Assembly: GCA_013813825.1 (NCBI GenBank)
Contig: JACCRA010000703.1
Coordinates: forward strand, 1 to 5,649
DNA length: 5,649 nt
Direction of reading: 5' to 3'
DNA from: Pyrinomonadaceae bacterium
GTDB lineage: Bacteria > Acidobacteriota > Blastocatellia > Pyrinomonadales > Pyrinomonadaceae
The notes under the pieces were generated by a model. The model was not told the origin of the DNA and searched no databases. It was given only the letters and a program-made list of their open reading frames with translations. The stretch's first letter is position 1. Each line of letters starts with the position of its first letter. A program made the translations under genes and the position numbers. Below, piece by piece: positions 1-5,649 of this stretch.

Positions 1-57
1 CCCCGCGGCTCGAATACCGGCCCGGCAGGCAAGCGGCTTTTACTGCGTCCGCCCTGC

Positions 58-270
58 TTACTGCGTGATGTGAATTTCCTCTTCCTTGTTGACGTGGCGC
101 AGGAAATAGGCCACCGCGCACACGCACGCCACGACGGCCGCGCCGATGGCGATCCACAAATCGCTGTTCGTCTCAGTGCCGCGCGAAATCGCGAACAGGT
201 AGAACTTGTACACCGCGAAGCCCGCGGCGATCAACCCGACGACCCAGTAAAGAATGTCGATGATTTTCAT
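58..270 (-). CDS. Small two-helix membrane protein, unknown function
   Basis: This 70-residue protein is not one I recognise. Two hydrophobic stretches are visible, at about residues 4-27 (ILYWVVGLIAAGFAVYKFYL) and 38-57 (LWIAIGAAVVACVCAVAYFL). They are joined by a short polar loop (RGTETNSD) and followed by a charged C-terminal tail (NKEEEIHITQ). It is therefore probably an integral inner-membrane protein with two helices and no catalytic domain. The start is supported by a GAGG ribosome site at 277-280, six bases before the ATG. The long upstream gap (271-547) suggests its own transcript rather than strict co-transcription with selB. The membrane location is read from the sequence. No role can be assigned, and a short gene like this could be a lineage-specific orphan. 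Confidence 0.75.
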   Translation of the reverse strand: MKIIDILYWVVGLIAAGFAVYKFYLFAISRGTETNSDLWIAIGAAVVACVCAVAYFLRHVNKEEEIHITQ

Positions 271-342
271 GCTGCACCTCAGGTGTTTGTCGTTGACTTA
301 AGCTAACCAATGACTACTAGACGACGTTCGCCCTTATGGGCA

Positions 343-372
343 TTAACGATGCCGTGAGACTGACAATATAAT
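343..372 (+). promoter_or_regulatory. Candidate sigma70-type promoter on the plus strand
   Basis: A perfect TATAAT (367-372) lies 18 bases after TTAACG (343-348), a four-of-six match to the -35 consensus. The -10 box sits inside a gaca/tgtc inverted repeat (362-375). The -35 box overlaps a ggcat/atgcc inverted repeat (339-353), so a regulator could bind here. No plus-strand protein gene follows. The same AT-rich patch reads TATATT on the minus strand (365-370) and could instead serve the 70-residue gene, although no good minus-strand -35 box was found. This is a motif match only. Confidence 0.3.
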
Positions 373-375
373 GTC

Positions 376-498
376 GGTTTTTTCCGCTTCGGTTATAACG
401 GCGGTTATGTTACCGCCGCCCCGCGCGAGAATCAAGCAACTTTTGCGAAGCGCTGGCAGACGAAAGTGGCGACGACAAGTTTATGGCCGGCGTTTTTT
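376..498 (+). ncRNA. Possible small RNA, promoter to terminator
   Basis: The proposal rests on a promoter-like sequence (343-372) and a terminator-like stem followed by six T (451-498) in the same orientation, with no open frame of note between them. The predicted transcript of about 120 nt would contain a 7-bp hairpin (399-418) and a terminal hairpin. Both flanking genes are on the opposite strand, so this would be an independent unit. It matches no RNA family that I recognise. A chance match of promoter and T-run in an AT-richer gap is a serious alternative. Confidence 0.2.
451..498 (+). terminator. Candidate intrinsic terminator on the plus strand
   Basis: CGCTGGC (451-457) can pair with GCCGGCG (486-492) in seven pairs, one of them G-U. 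The right arm is followed directly by six T (493-498). The 28-base loop is longer than usual, which weakens the call. In the minus direction the hairpin has no U-tract, so it does not serve selB. Confidence 0.3.
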
Positions 499-547
499 GA
501 CGAAGAGCAGTGCGCGGGGCGGCGACTGATTGGCGACGGGCGAACTT

Positions 548-2479
548 TCAGAGAATCAATCGGCGGTCGCCCGCGCGGCGCGTGACTCGCTCGCGGTCGA
601 GGTATTCCAGTAGCGGAATCGCGTACTTGCGCGAGATGCCGGCCAAGTCTTTGAACGCGGAAACATCGATCAAGCGTTCGGGCGTGTGCTGCGCCCCGTA
701 GTCGCGCACGTCTCGGATCAGTTGATCGAGGGCGTGACGGTGAAAGTAAAGTTCGGCGGAGACGCGCACCAGCGCGCCAGCGTCAAGGAGCAGTTGGAGA
801 ATTCGGCGCGCGTGTTCGGGGCGGACGGGCGGACGGCTGTTCCCCGCTGCTGCGCGCGAGACGGCTTCCGCGAACGTCGGGGCGGCGAGCGCGGCGTCCC
901 GGTAAATGCTTTCCAGACGCTCGCGCAACTGCTCGTCCTCCGCCGAAAGAACGAGACGATGTGCGGCGGTACGTACGACCTCGCGCTCGGAGGCGAGCGC
1001 GCCGGCGGCTTCCGCCTGCGCCAGCACGGCGCGAAAAACTTCATGCGCGGCGTGAGCGAACACTTTCTCGCGTAGCGTCTCGCGCGACAGGCCGCGCTCT
1101 AACGGCGCGCGCCGGTGGAACGATTCGACTTCAGCCACCGCCGCTTGCTCCAGCCGCGCGAAGACTTCGTGTTCGACGAAGACCCCATCGGCCTCGATCA
1201 CCTCACCGCGCCGCCGGGCTTCCGCGATGGCCGCGTCTAATATCTCGTCACGCCAGCCGGTGCGCGCCGCCAGATCGGGGCGGCGCAACCCACTCTCGCC
1301 GGCCGCCGCGATCCACACGGCGAGTCGTCCGGCGTAATCGGCGTCTTGCAACTGTTGCAGATTTTCACGTGCCGCCGCGCGCTCGCGCCCGCCCCTATGC
1401 TTCGCGGCATGGGCGTCGATGATGGTTCCGCCCGCGACGGTGCGTTGCGGCGAGTAAGAGCGAATGATGAACCGCTCGCCGGGCAACGCGACGATGGGCG
1501 ACTCCACACGCAACTGAACCAGACCGCCCGCGCCCGGCGCGATCTCGCCCGCCGCTTCCAGCACCTGCACGCGCGCCAATGCTTCGGCCGCGCCGAGATG
1601 CACGCGCACCCGCGCCCGCGAACGCAACGAACGCGGCGCGGATGGCAACACTTTTAAGCGCACGTCGATGATCTGCGTGGGCCGCAATTGCCCGGCGTGC
1701 GCCAGCACCATGCCGCGCTCGACGGCTGTGATCTCGACGCCGCCGAGGTTAATCGCCGTGCGCTGCCCGGCCCGCGCTGATGCGACCGCGCGGCCATGCA
1801 CTTGCACTCCGCGCACGCGCACGCGCCCGCCCGCCGGCAACAACTCCATCTCGTCGCCCTCTTTGATTTCGCCCGCGACGAGAGTGCCGGTCACCACCGT
1901 CCCAAAGCCGCGCATCGTGAACGCCCGATCAACGGGGAGACGTGCCACCGTCTCGCCCGAACGCTCCGGCACACGCTCGGCCACTTCGCGCAACTGTTGC
2001 CGCAAGTCTTCGACTCCCGCGCCCGTGCGCGAACTGACGGCGACGACAGGAGCGTCAGCCAAAACCGATCCGCCGACGAGTTCGGCCACATCTAGATAGA
2101 CCAGTTCGAGCAGTTCCTCGTCAACCACATCCGTCTTCGTGATCACGACGAGGCCGAGTTGGACGCCGAGCAGGCGCACGATGTCGAAATGTTCGCGCGT
2201 CTGCGGCATCACGCCTTCATCAGCCGCGACGACAAGCACCACCGCGTCGAGGCCGTGCGCTCCGGCGAGCATGTTCTTGACGAAACGCTCGTGGCCCGGC
2301 ACGTCCACGAATCCGATTCGCACGTCGCCCAAATCCAGCTCGGCGAAACCGAGATCGATAGTGATTCCACGCCGTTTCTCCTCCGGCAAGCGATCCGCGT
2401 CCACACCCGTCAGGGCGCGCACCAACGAAGTCTTGCCGTGATCGATGTGGCCGGCGGTGCCGATGATGATCGATTTCAT
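548..2479 (-). CDS. selB: Selenocysteine-specific translation elongation factor SelB
   Basis: SelB is a GTPase that carries selenocysteyl-tRNA to the ribosome at UGA codons marked by a SECIS hairpin in the mRNA. All GTPase motifs are visible: P-loop GHIDHGKT (10-17), switch I RGIT (37-40), DVPGH (59-63), TKTD (114-117) and a G5-like SSRTG (149-153). Beta-barrel domain II spans about 182-260 ([12 protein letters not shown] at 189-200), and domain III runs to about 350. The rest matches the SECIS-binding winged-helix region, ending with [14 protein letters not shown] (615-628), a SelB signature. The 643 residues fit a complete protein (the E. coli one is about 614). The start is fixed by homology, because [18 protein letters not shown] is the normal N-terminus. 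No Shine-Dalgarno sequence precedes it, only a C-rich run. It lies 79 nt downstream of the exported-protein gene, with a hairpin between. selA and selC are not in the window. Confidence 0.97.
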   Translation of the reverse strand: MKSIIIGTAGHIDHGKTSLVRALTGVDADRLPEEKRRGITIDLGFAELDLGDVRIGFVDVPGHERFVKNMLAGAHGLDAVVLVVAADEGVMPQTREHFDIVRLLGVQLGLVVITKTDVVDEELLELVYLDVAELVGGSVLADAPVVAVSSRTGAGVEDLRQQLREVAERVPERSGETVARLPVDRAFTMRGFGTVVTGTLVAGEIKEGDEMELLPAGGRVRVRGVQVHGRAVASARAGQRTAINLGGVEITAVERGMVLAHAGQLRPTQIIDVRLKVLPSAPRSLRSRARVRVHLGAAEALARVQVLEAAGEIAPGAGGLVQLRVESPIVALPGERFIIRSYSPQRTVAGGTIIDAHAAKHRGGRERAAARENLQQLQDADYAGRLAVWIAAAGESGLRRPDLAARTGWRDEILDAAIAEARRRGEVIEADGVFVEHEVFARLEQAAVAEVESFHRRAPLERGLSRETLREKVFAHAAHEVFRAVLAQAEAAGALASEREVVRTAAHRLVLSAEDEQLRERLESIYRDAALAAPTFAEAVSRAAAGNSRPPVRPEHARRILQLLLDAGALVRVSAELYFHRHALDQLIRDVRDYGAQHTPERLIDVSAFKDLAGISRKYAIPLLEYLDRERVTRRAGDRRLIL

Positions 2480-2491
2480 AAACGGGGGTCG

Positions 2492-2559
2492 GGTTATCGG
2501 GTGTCGGATGTTAGGAAAGACAGTTTTAACCGACGCCTAAACCCCCGACACTCGATACC
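2492..2559. repeat. Imperfect inverted repeat filling the gap before selB
   Basis: The left arm (2492-2515) and right arm (2536-2559) form about 19 Watson-Crick pairs around a 20-base loop, with one bulge, one mismatch or wobble (2500/2552) and one internal loop. The core of seven pairs is GTGTCGG against CCGACAC. The right arm reaches into the stop codon of the exported-protein gene, and the left arm ends 12 bases before the selB ATG. The left side is built of near-heptads, CGGGGGT, CGGGTTAT, CGGGTGT and CGGATGT (2483-2511). It could attenuate or terminate read-through into selB, or be a dispersed palindromic repeat. No U-tract follows the stem in the direction of transcription. Confidence 0.6.
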
Positions 2560-4862
2560 TATTTAACAATCTCAAAATCAATCCACTGCGTCGCCGTGCG
2601 GCGTTTGCCTTCGCGGAGTTGGTCGGTGACGATGACTTGCAGGACGTATTCGCCGGGCAGCAAGTTGGTGCCGAGTTGGATGCGGCTGGAAACGCCGATG
2701 CGCTTGAGGTCGGTCTGCTGTTGGATGTCGATGGGGTTGACGTTGCCGCTGAAGACGGGTTGGCCTTCGCGGAAGAGGCGCGTCTGCGCGGTCAGTTGCG
2801 GCTGCCGGGTCGCTTTGTCGAGCTTCGCGTTATAGATCAGGTAAGCGAAGTCGAGGTACATGAAGCGGCGCAGGCGGCGGACGGCGGGGCCGGCCAACTG
2901 CTCGGATGGCGGCGGAACGTCAGCCGTGGTTGTGCCCGGCGCGCCGCCAGTGGGCGGGGTGTCCGAGTCGGCGGACGGCGCGGCGGCTTTCGCGTTCGCC
3001 GTCTTTGTCGTCGCCGCCGTCGTCGTTCTGGGGTCGAAGCCGTTGACGACGAGGCCGGAGAGCGCAAGGCGATCCTTCTTCAGGTCTGGCGCTTCGACGA
3101 ATTGGCTGGCCGAGCCGACCTGTTCGCTGGCCGCATCGCGCACGGCGACGCGCAGTTGGTACGCGCCGCCTTTTTTGATGGGCAGGTTGAAGCTGAACAC
3201 TAACCCGTTGCGGAGCACGTAGTCGAAGGTTTGACCACGGAATTGGAGCGTGTGGGTCACGCCGTTCTGTTCAACGATCTGGCCGTTGACGCCGTAAGCG
3301 ATGCCCAGTACGTCGAGCATCGCCTTGTGCCAGCCGTCCGGTTCCTCCGTGAACTTCAAGTTGCGCGCGTCAACGTGCATGAGAGAATGCATATACGTCC
3401 CGATCTTCACGTCGCTCGCAAAAAGCGAGGTCAGCCGCACCGGAATCGTGCCCGCAGAGAACGGCGAAGTGATGGCGGCCAAGAGTTGTTCGTCGCGCGT
3501 GCGGCGCACGGGCCGCGCGTTCTCGTCCGTCACGCCGTAGAAACCGGTGCGCGTGCGAACTTTCAAACCCGGCCGTTTTATCTTGATCGCAAACTTGTGA
3601 TACCGCCGGTCGAATGTTTCGCCCGCCGGGCGGTAGCCGATCAGGTAGTAACCCTTCTGATCTTCAAGAACGCGGCGCACGCCTTTGTTGAGATCGTTCG
3701 AGTTGGTGACGGCGAAACCGCCGGTCTCTTCCGCGAGGTAGCGCAGGCCGCTTTGCGTCTCGAATAAGCGATCACTGCGCTCGTTGATGCGCTGCGAAAG
3801 TTGTTCGGGGGTGAAGCCGGAGGTGTCGTCCGCCGCCGTCAAGCCGGTATAGACCAGCCCACGTGGGTCCAAGCTGTAAATGACAACGGAAGCGCGGTTC
3901 GCCAGATCAGTCAAGTTTCTCAGCGCGTGCCTGACACGCGAACTGTCCCCCTGCCCATCACGGTTGAAGAGAACAAAGCCGTCGGAGAAGAGGACGACGG
4001 ATTTGCGCCCCGGCAATTCGCGCATCCCGCGCACGACGTAATTGACTGCGCCGAGCGTGCCAACCGAGAAAATCTCTTCGCGGAACTGGTCCAGTTCGGC
4101 GGAGGCATCGCGGTCAGACTCTTCCCGTTCGCGCCGGTTGTCGCGCCCATTGTTGCCACGCTCGTCGTCCTCGCCGGGGCGCAAAAAGGCATCACTCAGA
4201 GCAGCATTGCCCGTCAGCGGAGCGAACGCACCAATGCCGCCGCGCCCGCTCAAGTTGAACTTCACGCGCTCGATGGCGGCGTAGAGCATCCGCTTGTCGG
4301 AAGTGAACTGTTGCAGCGCGCCGACGCCCGCGCCGGTGCGAATGATCGCGACGAGATCGTTGGGCTGCATCTGCTCGTCCACAAACTTCTTGAGCGCGTT
4401 GCGCGTGAAATACGCGCTCTCGAACGAGAGGCCGAGATCATCGACGACGAGCGCCATCGTGCGGCGGATTTGTTCCGGCCGCAGGCGCACGGGCGGCGGG
4501 AGTGGCGCATTTTTGTCAACGGGCGTCGGCCGCACCGCATCATTCGCCGGCCCTGTCACTTCGTTCGAGACGTAGTTGAAATTAGTGATCGGTTGTGGCT
4601 TCCCGTCCTCAAAAATCTCGAAGTCGGCGGCGGTCAGATCAGTAATCTGCTTTCCGTCCTGATCAACCACCACCGCGTCGAGTTGCACGAGGTTGGTCGT
4701 AATTCGTACTACCTCGTCGTCATCCGTCGCGTTGCGTTGCACCGGGGGTACGGCGGATGAAGGCGGTGGCACGGAAGGCGGCGCCGGCGGTGATGGTTGC
4801 TGTTGGCCGGCGACGGGCGTTAAGAAAGAAAGCGCGAGCGCGCACGCGAGCAAGGTTCGCAT
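2559..4862 (-). CDS. Exported VWFA-related (acidobacterial-type) domain protein
   Basis: The protein has 767 residues from the chosen start. A signal peptide (MRTLLACALALSFLTPVAG, 1-19) leads into a proline-rich linker (about 22-43), so it is probably periplasmic or exported. Residues 50-100 carry the family entry motif (NLVQLDAVVVDQDGK, then FEIFEDGKPQPI). The von Willebrand A fold follows, with ALVVDDLGLS (137-146), KSVVLFSDGF (287-296), LDPRGL (331-336) and GYYLIGY (404-410). This matches the VWFA-related Acidobacterial domain family, whose function is unknown; adhesion or complex scaffolding is only a guess from the fold. The metal site is altered: D142-x-G144-x-S146 replaces DxSxS. A highly charged insert (229-256) interrupts the domain. 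A second half of beta-rich sequence is split by an Ala/Thr/Pro linker (611-660). A 52-residue upstream extension in frame is rejected because it is not signal-like and the ribosome site fits position 4862. Confidence 0.9.
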   Translation of the reverse strand: MRTLLACALALSFLTPVAGQQQPSPPAPPSVPPPSSAVPPVQRNATDDDEVVRITTNLVQLDAVVVDQDGKQITDLTAADFEIFEDGKPQPITNFNYVSNEVTGPANDAVRPTPVDKNAPLPPPVRLRPEQIRRTMALVVDDLGLSFESAYFTRNALKKFVDEQMQPNDLVAIIRTGAGVGALQQFTSDKRMLYAAIERVKFNLSGRGGIGAFAPLTGNAALSDAFLRPGEDDERGNNGRDNRREREESDRDASAELDQFREEIFSVGTLGAVNYVVRGMRELPGRKSVVLFSDGFVLFNRDGQGDSSRVRHALRNLTDLANRASVVIYSLDPRGLVYTGLTAADDTSGFTPEQLSQRINERSDRLFETQSGLRYLAEETGGFAVTNSNDLNKGVRRVLEDQKGYYLIGYRPAGETFDRRYHKFAIKIKRPGLKVRTRTGFYGVTDENARPVRRTRDEQLLAAITSPFSAGTIPVRLTSLFASDVKIGTYMHSLMHVDARNLKFTEEPDGWHKAMLDVLGIAYGVNGQIVEQNGVTHTLQFRGQTFDYVLRNGLVFSFNLPIKKGGAYQLRVAVRDAASEQVGSASQFVEAPDLKKDRLALSGLVVNGFDPRTTTAATTKTANAKAAAPSADSDTPPTGGAPGTTTADVPPPSEQLAGPAVRRLRRFMYLDFAYLIYNAKLDKATRQPQLTAQTRLFREGQPVFSGNVNPIDIQQQTDLKRIGVSSRIQLGTNLLPGEYVLQVIVTDQLREGKRRTATQWIDFEIVK

Positions 4863-4870
4863 TTTGTTGT

Positions 4871-4874
4871 CTCC
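4871..4874 (-). promoter_or_regulatory. Ribosome-binding site that sets the exported-protein start
   Basis: On the minus strand GGAG lies eight bases before the ATG at 4860-4862. The signal peptide begins right at that ATG, which together argues for this start over the in-frame ATG at 5018. Confidence 0.75.
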
Positions 4875-4890
4875 GATCTGAGGTTTCGGT

Positions 4891-4922
4891 GTGCAATTGC
4901 TGACTACAGTTTTTAGTTGCAC
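4891..4922. promoter_or_regulatory. Inverted repeat in the divergent intergenic region
   Basis: GTGCAA (4891-4896) and TTGCAC (4917-4922) form a perfect 6-bp inverted repeat. One further pair becomes possible after a mismatch, and the halves are 20 bases apart. The repeat sits between the divergent starts at 4862 and 5039, where an operator would be expected. No convincing -10/-35 pair was found for either gene, so operator function is only a suggestion. Confidence 0.25.
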
Positions 4923-5038
4923 CGCCCGCCTGATGCCCCGCCGGACGGCGTCGCTGGCGGCGGCAAGCGTAACTGGCTTTTCGCCCTTGATTATGCGATG
5001 CTCGACGCCAATCAACAAATCACGGAACGGAGCGGACT

Positions 5039-5464
5039 ATGCAGGATCAGGCCAAAGATGGCGACGCGGTGCGAGTGCATTACACGGGGCGGCTGGAGGG
5101 CGGCGACGTTTTCGACACCTCGGAGGACGGCGAGCCGTTGGAATTTCAAATCGGGCAGGGACAGGTCATCGCCGGTTTCGAGCGCGGCGTCGTCGGCATG
5201 AACGTCGGCGACAAAAAGGTTATCGAGATCGAGATTGACGACGCCTATGGCGAGCGCATCGACGCGCTCGTTCGCACCATTGAACGCAGCGGCATGAACC
5301 TCGACGTAGAGCCGCAAGCCGGCATGAACCTCATTATGCAACTCGCCGACGGCAACCAGATTCCCGTCGCCATCACCGAAGTCACGGAGACGCACGTCAC
5401 CCTCGACGCCAACCATCCCCTCGCCGGCCAACGGCTCATCTTCGATCTCGAAAGAGTCAGCTAA
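5039..5464 (+). CDS. SlyD-like FKBP-type peptidyl-prolyl cis-trans isomerase
   Basis: This cytoplasmic 141-residue enzyme would speed cis-trans isomerisation of proline peptide bonds and act as a folding chaperone. The FKBP core is visible at the N-terminus: VHYTGRL (13-19), FD (25-26), GQVIAGFERG (41-50) and AYGER (69-73). An insert-in-flap segment follows (about 74-120), the chaperone part of SlyD proteins. The chain returns to the FKBP fold with TLDANHPLAGQRLIFDLERV (121-140). No signal peptide is present. The His/Cys-rich metal-binding tail of E. coli SlyD is absent, so a role in nickel delivery is not supported. The start has a GGAG site (5029-5032) six bases upstream. The gene is divergent from the exported-protein gene and convergent with the next minus-strand gene. 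I leave out a symbol because SlyD and other short FKBPs are not separated by sequence alone. Confidence 0.93.
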   Translation: MQDQAKDGDAVRVHYTGRLEGGDVFDTSEDGEPLEFQIGQGQVIAGFERGVVGMNVGDKKVIEIEIDDAYGERIDALVRTIERSGMNLDVEPQAGMNLIMQLADGNQIPVAITEVTETHVTLDANHPLAGQRLIFDLERVS

Positions 5465-5544
5465 GGGATGAGGGCGGAGGGATGAGGGATGAAGCAAAAG
5501 CGTCTGTCTTTACTTCATCTCTCATCCCTCCGCCCTCATCCCTT
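5463..5544. terminator. 32-bp hairpin between convergent genes, likely bidirectional terminator
   Basis: The arms 5463-5494 and 5513-5544 pair over all 32 positions, 31 Watson-Crick and one G-T (5487/5520), around an 18-base loop. The outer ends lie inside the stop codons of the FKBP gene (TAA, 5462-5464) and of the minus-strand partial gene (TGA, 5544-5546), so the structure fills the whole gap. The left arm consists of four 7-nt units: GGATGAG, GGCGGAG, GGATGAG, GGATGAA (5466-5493). There is no clean U-tract on either side, only a T/C-rich stretch after 5546 on the plus strand. Ending transcription in both directions is an inference from position and stem strength. Confidence 0.55.
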
Positions 5545-5649
5545 CATTCGTCTTCTTCTTCCGTCACTCCGAAATAACGCATCCAGTGGGCGGTGTTTTC
5601 CGGCGGAAGCGGGGCACCTTTGTCGTGCGCTGTAGGGGCGGGTGATTGA
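5544..5649 (-). CDS. C-terminal end of an unidentified gene (partial)
   Basis: A minus-strand frame stays open from the window edge to a TGA at 5544-5546, giving 34 residues that end in WMRYFGVTEEEDE. It contains no plausible start apart from an ATG ten codons before the stop, so a real gene must begin beyond the window. An acidic tail and a proline-rich stretch (APLPPENTAHW) are all that can be described. I do not recognise the family. Support comes from the exact placement of the convergent hairpin at its stop codon. The open frame is short enough to be chance. Confidence 0.45.
   Translation of the reverse strand, partial: QSPAPTAHDKGAPLPPENTAHWMRYFGVTEEEDE

Larger units (their letters stand above)
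271..547. other. Gene-poor intergenic region with several palindromes
   Basis: No credible protein gene is seen between selB and the small membrane protein. The stretch holds short inverted repeats: gccc-ttat-gggc (330-341), ggcat-taacg-atgcc (339-353), gaca-atataa-tgtc (362-375) and a 7-bp stem with a six-base loop (399-418). A 13-bp inverted repeat also pairs 414-426 with 512-524 across 85 bases. No tRNA could be folded here, so selC, the tRNA for selenocysteine, is not in this gap. The density of palindromes is more than a simple spacer needs. It could hold the 3' end of the selB transcript, the promoter of the 70-residue gene on the minus strand, and perhaps a small RNA on the plus strand. 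Confidence 0.6.

Noticed and set aside
1..57. Possible tRNA 3' end (ggctcgaatacc resembles a T-arm), considered as selC
   Set aside because: The flanking bases do not form a 5-bp T-stem and no acceptor stem or CCA end can be found. No other gene is seen in these bases either, and no T-run marks a terminator for the 70-residue gene.
70..306. 78-residue open frame on the plus strand
   Set aside because: It is antisense to the small membrane protein, which has a ribosome site and a clear two-helix pattern; this frame has neither.
2619..3203. 194-residue open frame on the plus strand
   Set aside because: It is antisense to the C-terminal half of the exported protein. Its Arg/Gly/Ala-rich composition mirrors the opposite strand and no motif is seen.
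3801..4760. 319-residue open frame on the plus strand
   Set aside because: It lies entirely antisense to the exported VWFA-related protein, has no recognisable domain, and long antisense frames are common opposite GC-rich genes.
4987..5015. TTGATT-17-AATCAA as a promoter for the isomerase gene
   Set aside because: The -10 match is poor and the transcript would begin almost at the ribosome site.
4863..5018. 52-residue N-terminal extension of the exported protein
   Set aside because: The signal peptide begins at the internal ATG (4862), which has a well-spaced GGAG. The extension has no ribosome site or signal-like character and would consume most of the divergent promoter region.
5012..5497. 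161-residue open frame on the minus strand
   Set aside because: It is the shadow of the FKBP gene and runs through the hairpin. The plus-strand protein has clear family motifs.

Overview
The window reads as GC-rich chromosomal DNA (roughly 60% by eye) from a bacterium, most likely an Acidobacteriota member. The main clue is the 767-residue secreted protein at 2559-4862. It has the architecture of the 'VWFA-related acidobacterial domain' family, which is strongly expanded in that phylum. No phage, transposase, CRISPR or plasmid signature is visible.

Layout. Bases 1-57 hold no recognisable gene. A 70-residue two-helix membrane protein lies at 58-270 (-). A gene-poor gap at 271-547 carries several small palindromes and a possible plus-strand promoter and terminator pair, which could be a small RNA. 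selB, the selenocysteine-specific elongation factor, occupies 548-2479 (-). A 79-nt gap (2480-2558) is almost filled by an imperfect hairpin. The VWFA-related exported protein occupies 2559-4862 (-). A 176-nt divergent intergenic region follows, then a SlyD-like FKBP peptidyl-prolyl isomerase at 5039-5464 (+). A second 79-nt gap is filled exactly by a 32-bp hairpin. Beyond it is the C-terminal end of an unidentified minus-strand gene (5544-5649) that runs off the window.

How the genes relate. The exported protein, selB and the small membrane protein share a strand, but the gaps between them contain hairpins, so a single operon is not assured. selB implies that the organism decodes UGA as selenocysteine. 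The partners selA, selC and selD are not in the window, and neither is a recognisable selenoprotein. The FKBP gene is an independent divergent unit for protein folding.

The most unusual feature is the pair of intergenic hairpins (2492-2559 and 5463-5544). Both have G-rich arms built from roughly 7-nt units, both touch stop codons, and both fill gaps of identical size. They look like two members of a palindromic short-tandem-repeat family that may also end transcription. I found no convincing new multi-gene system here.
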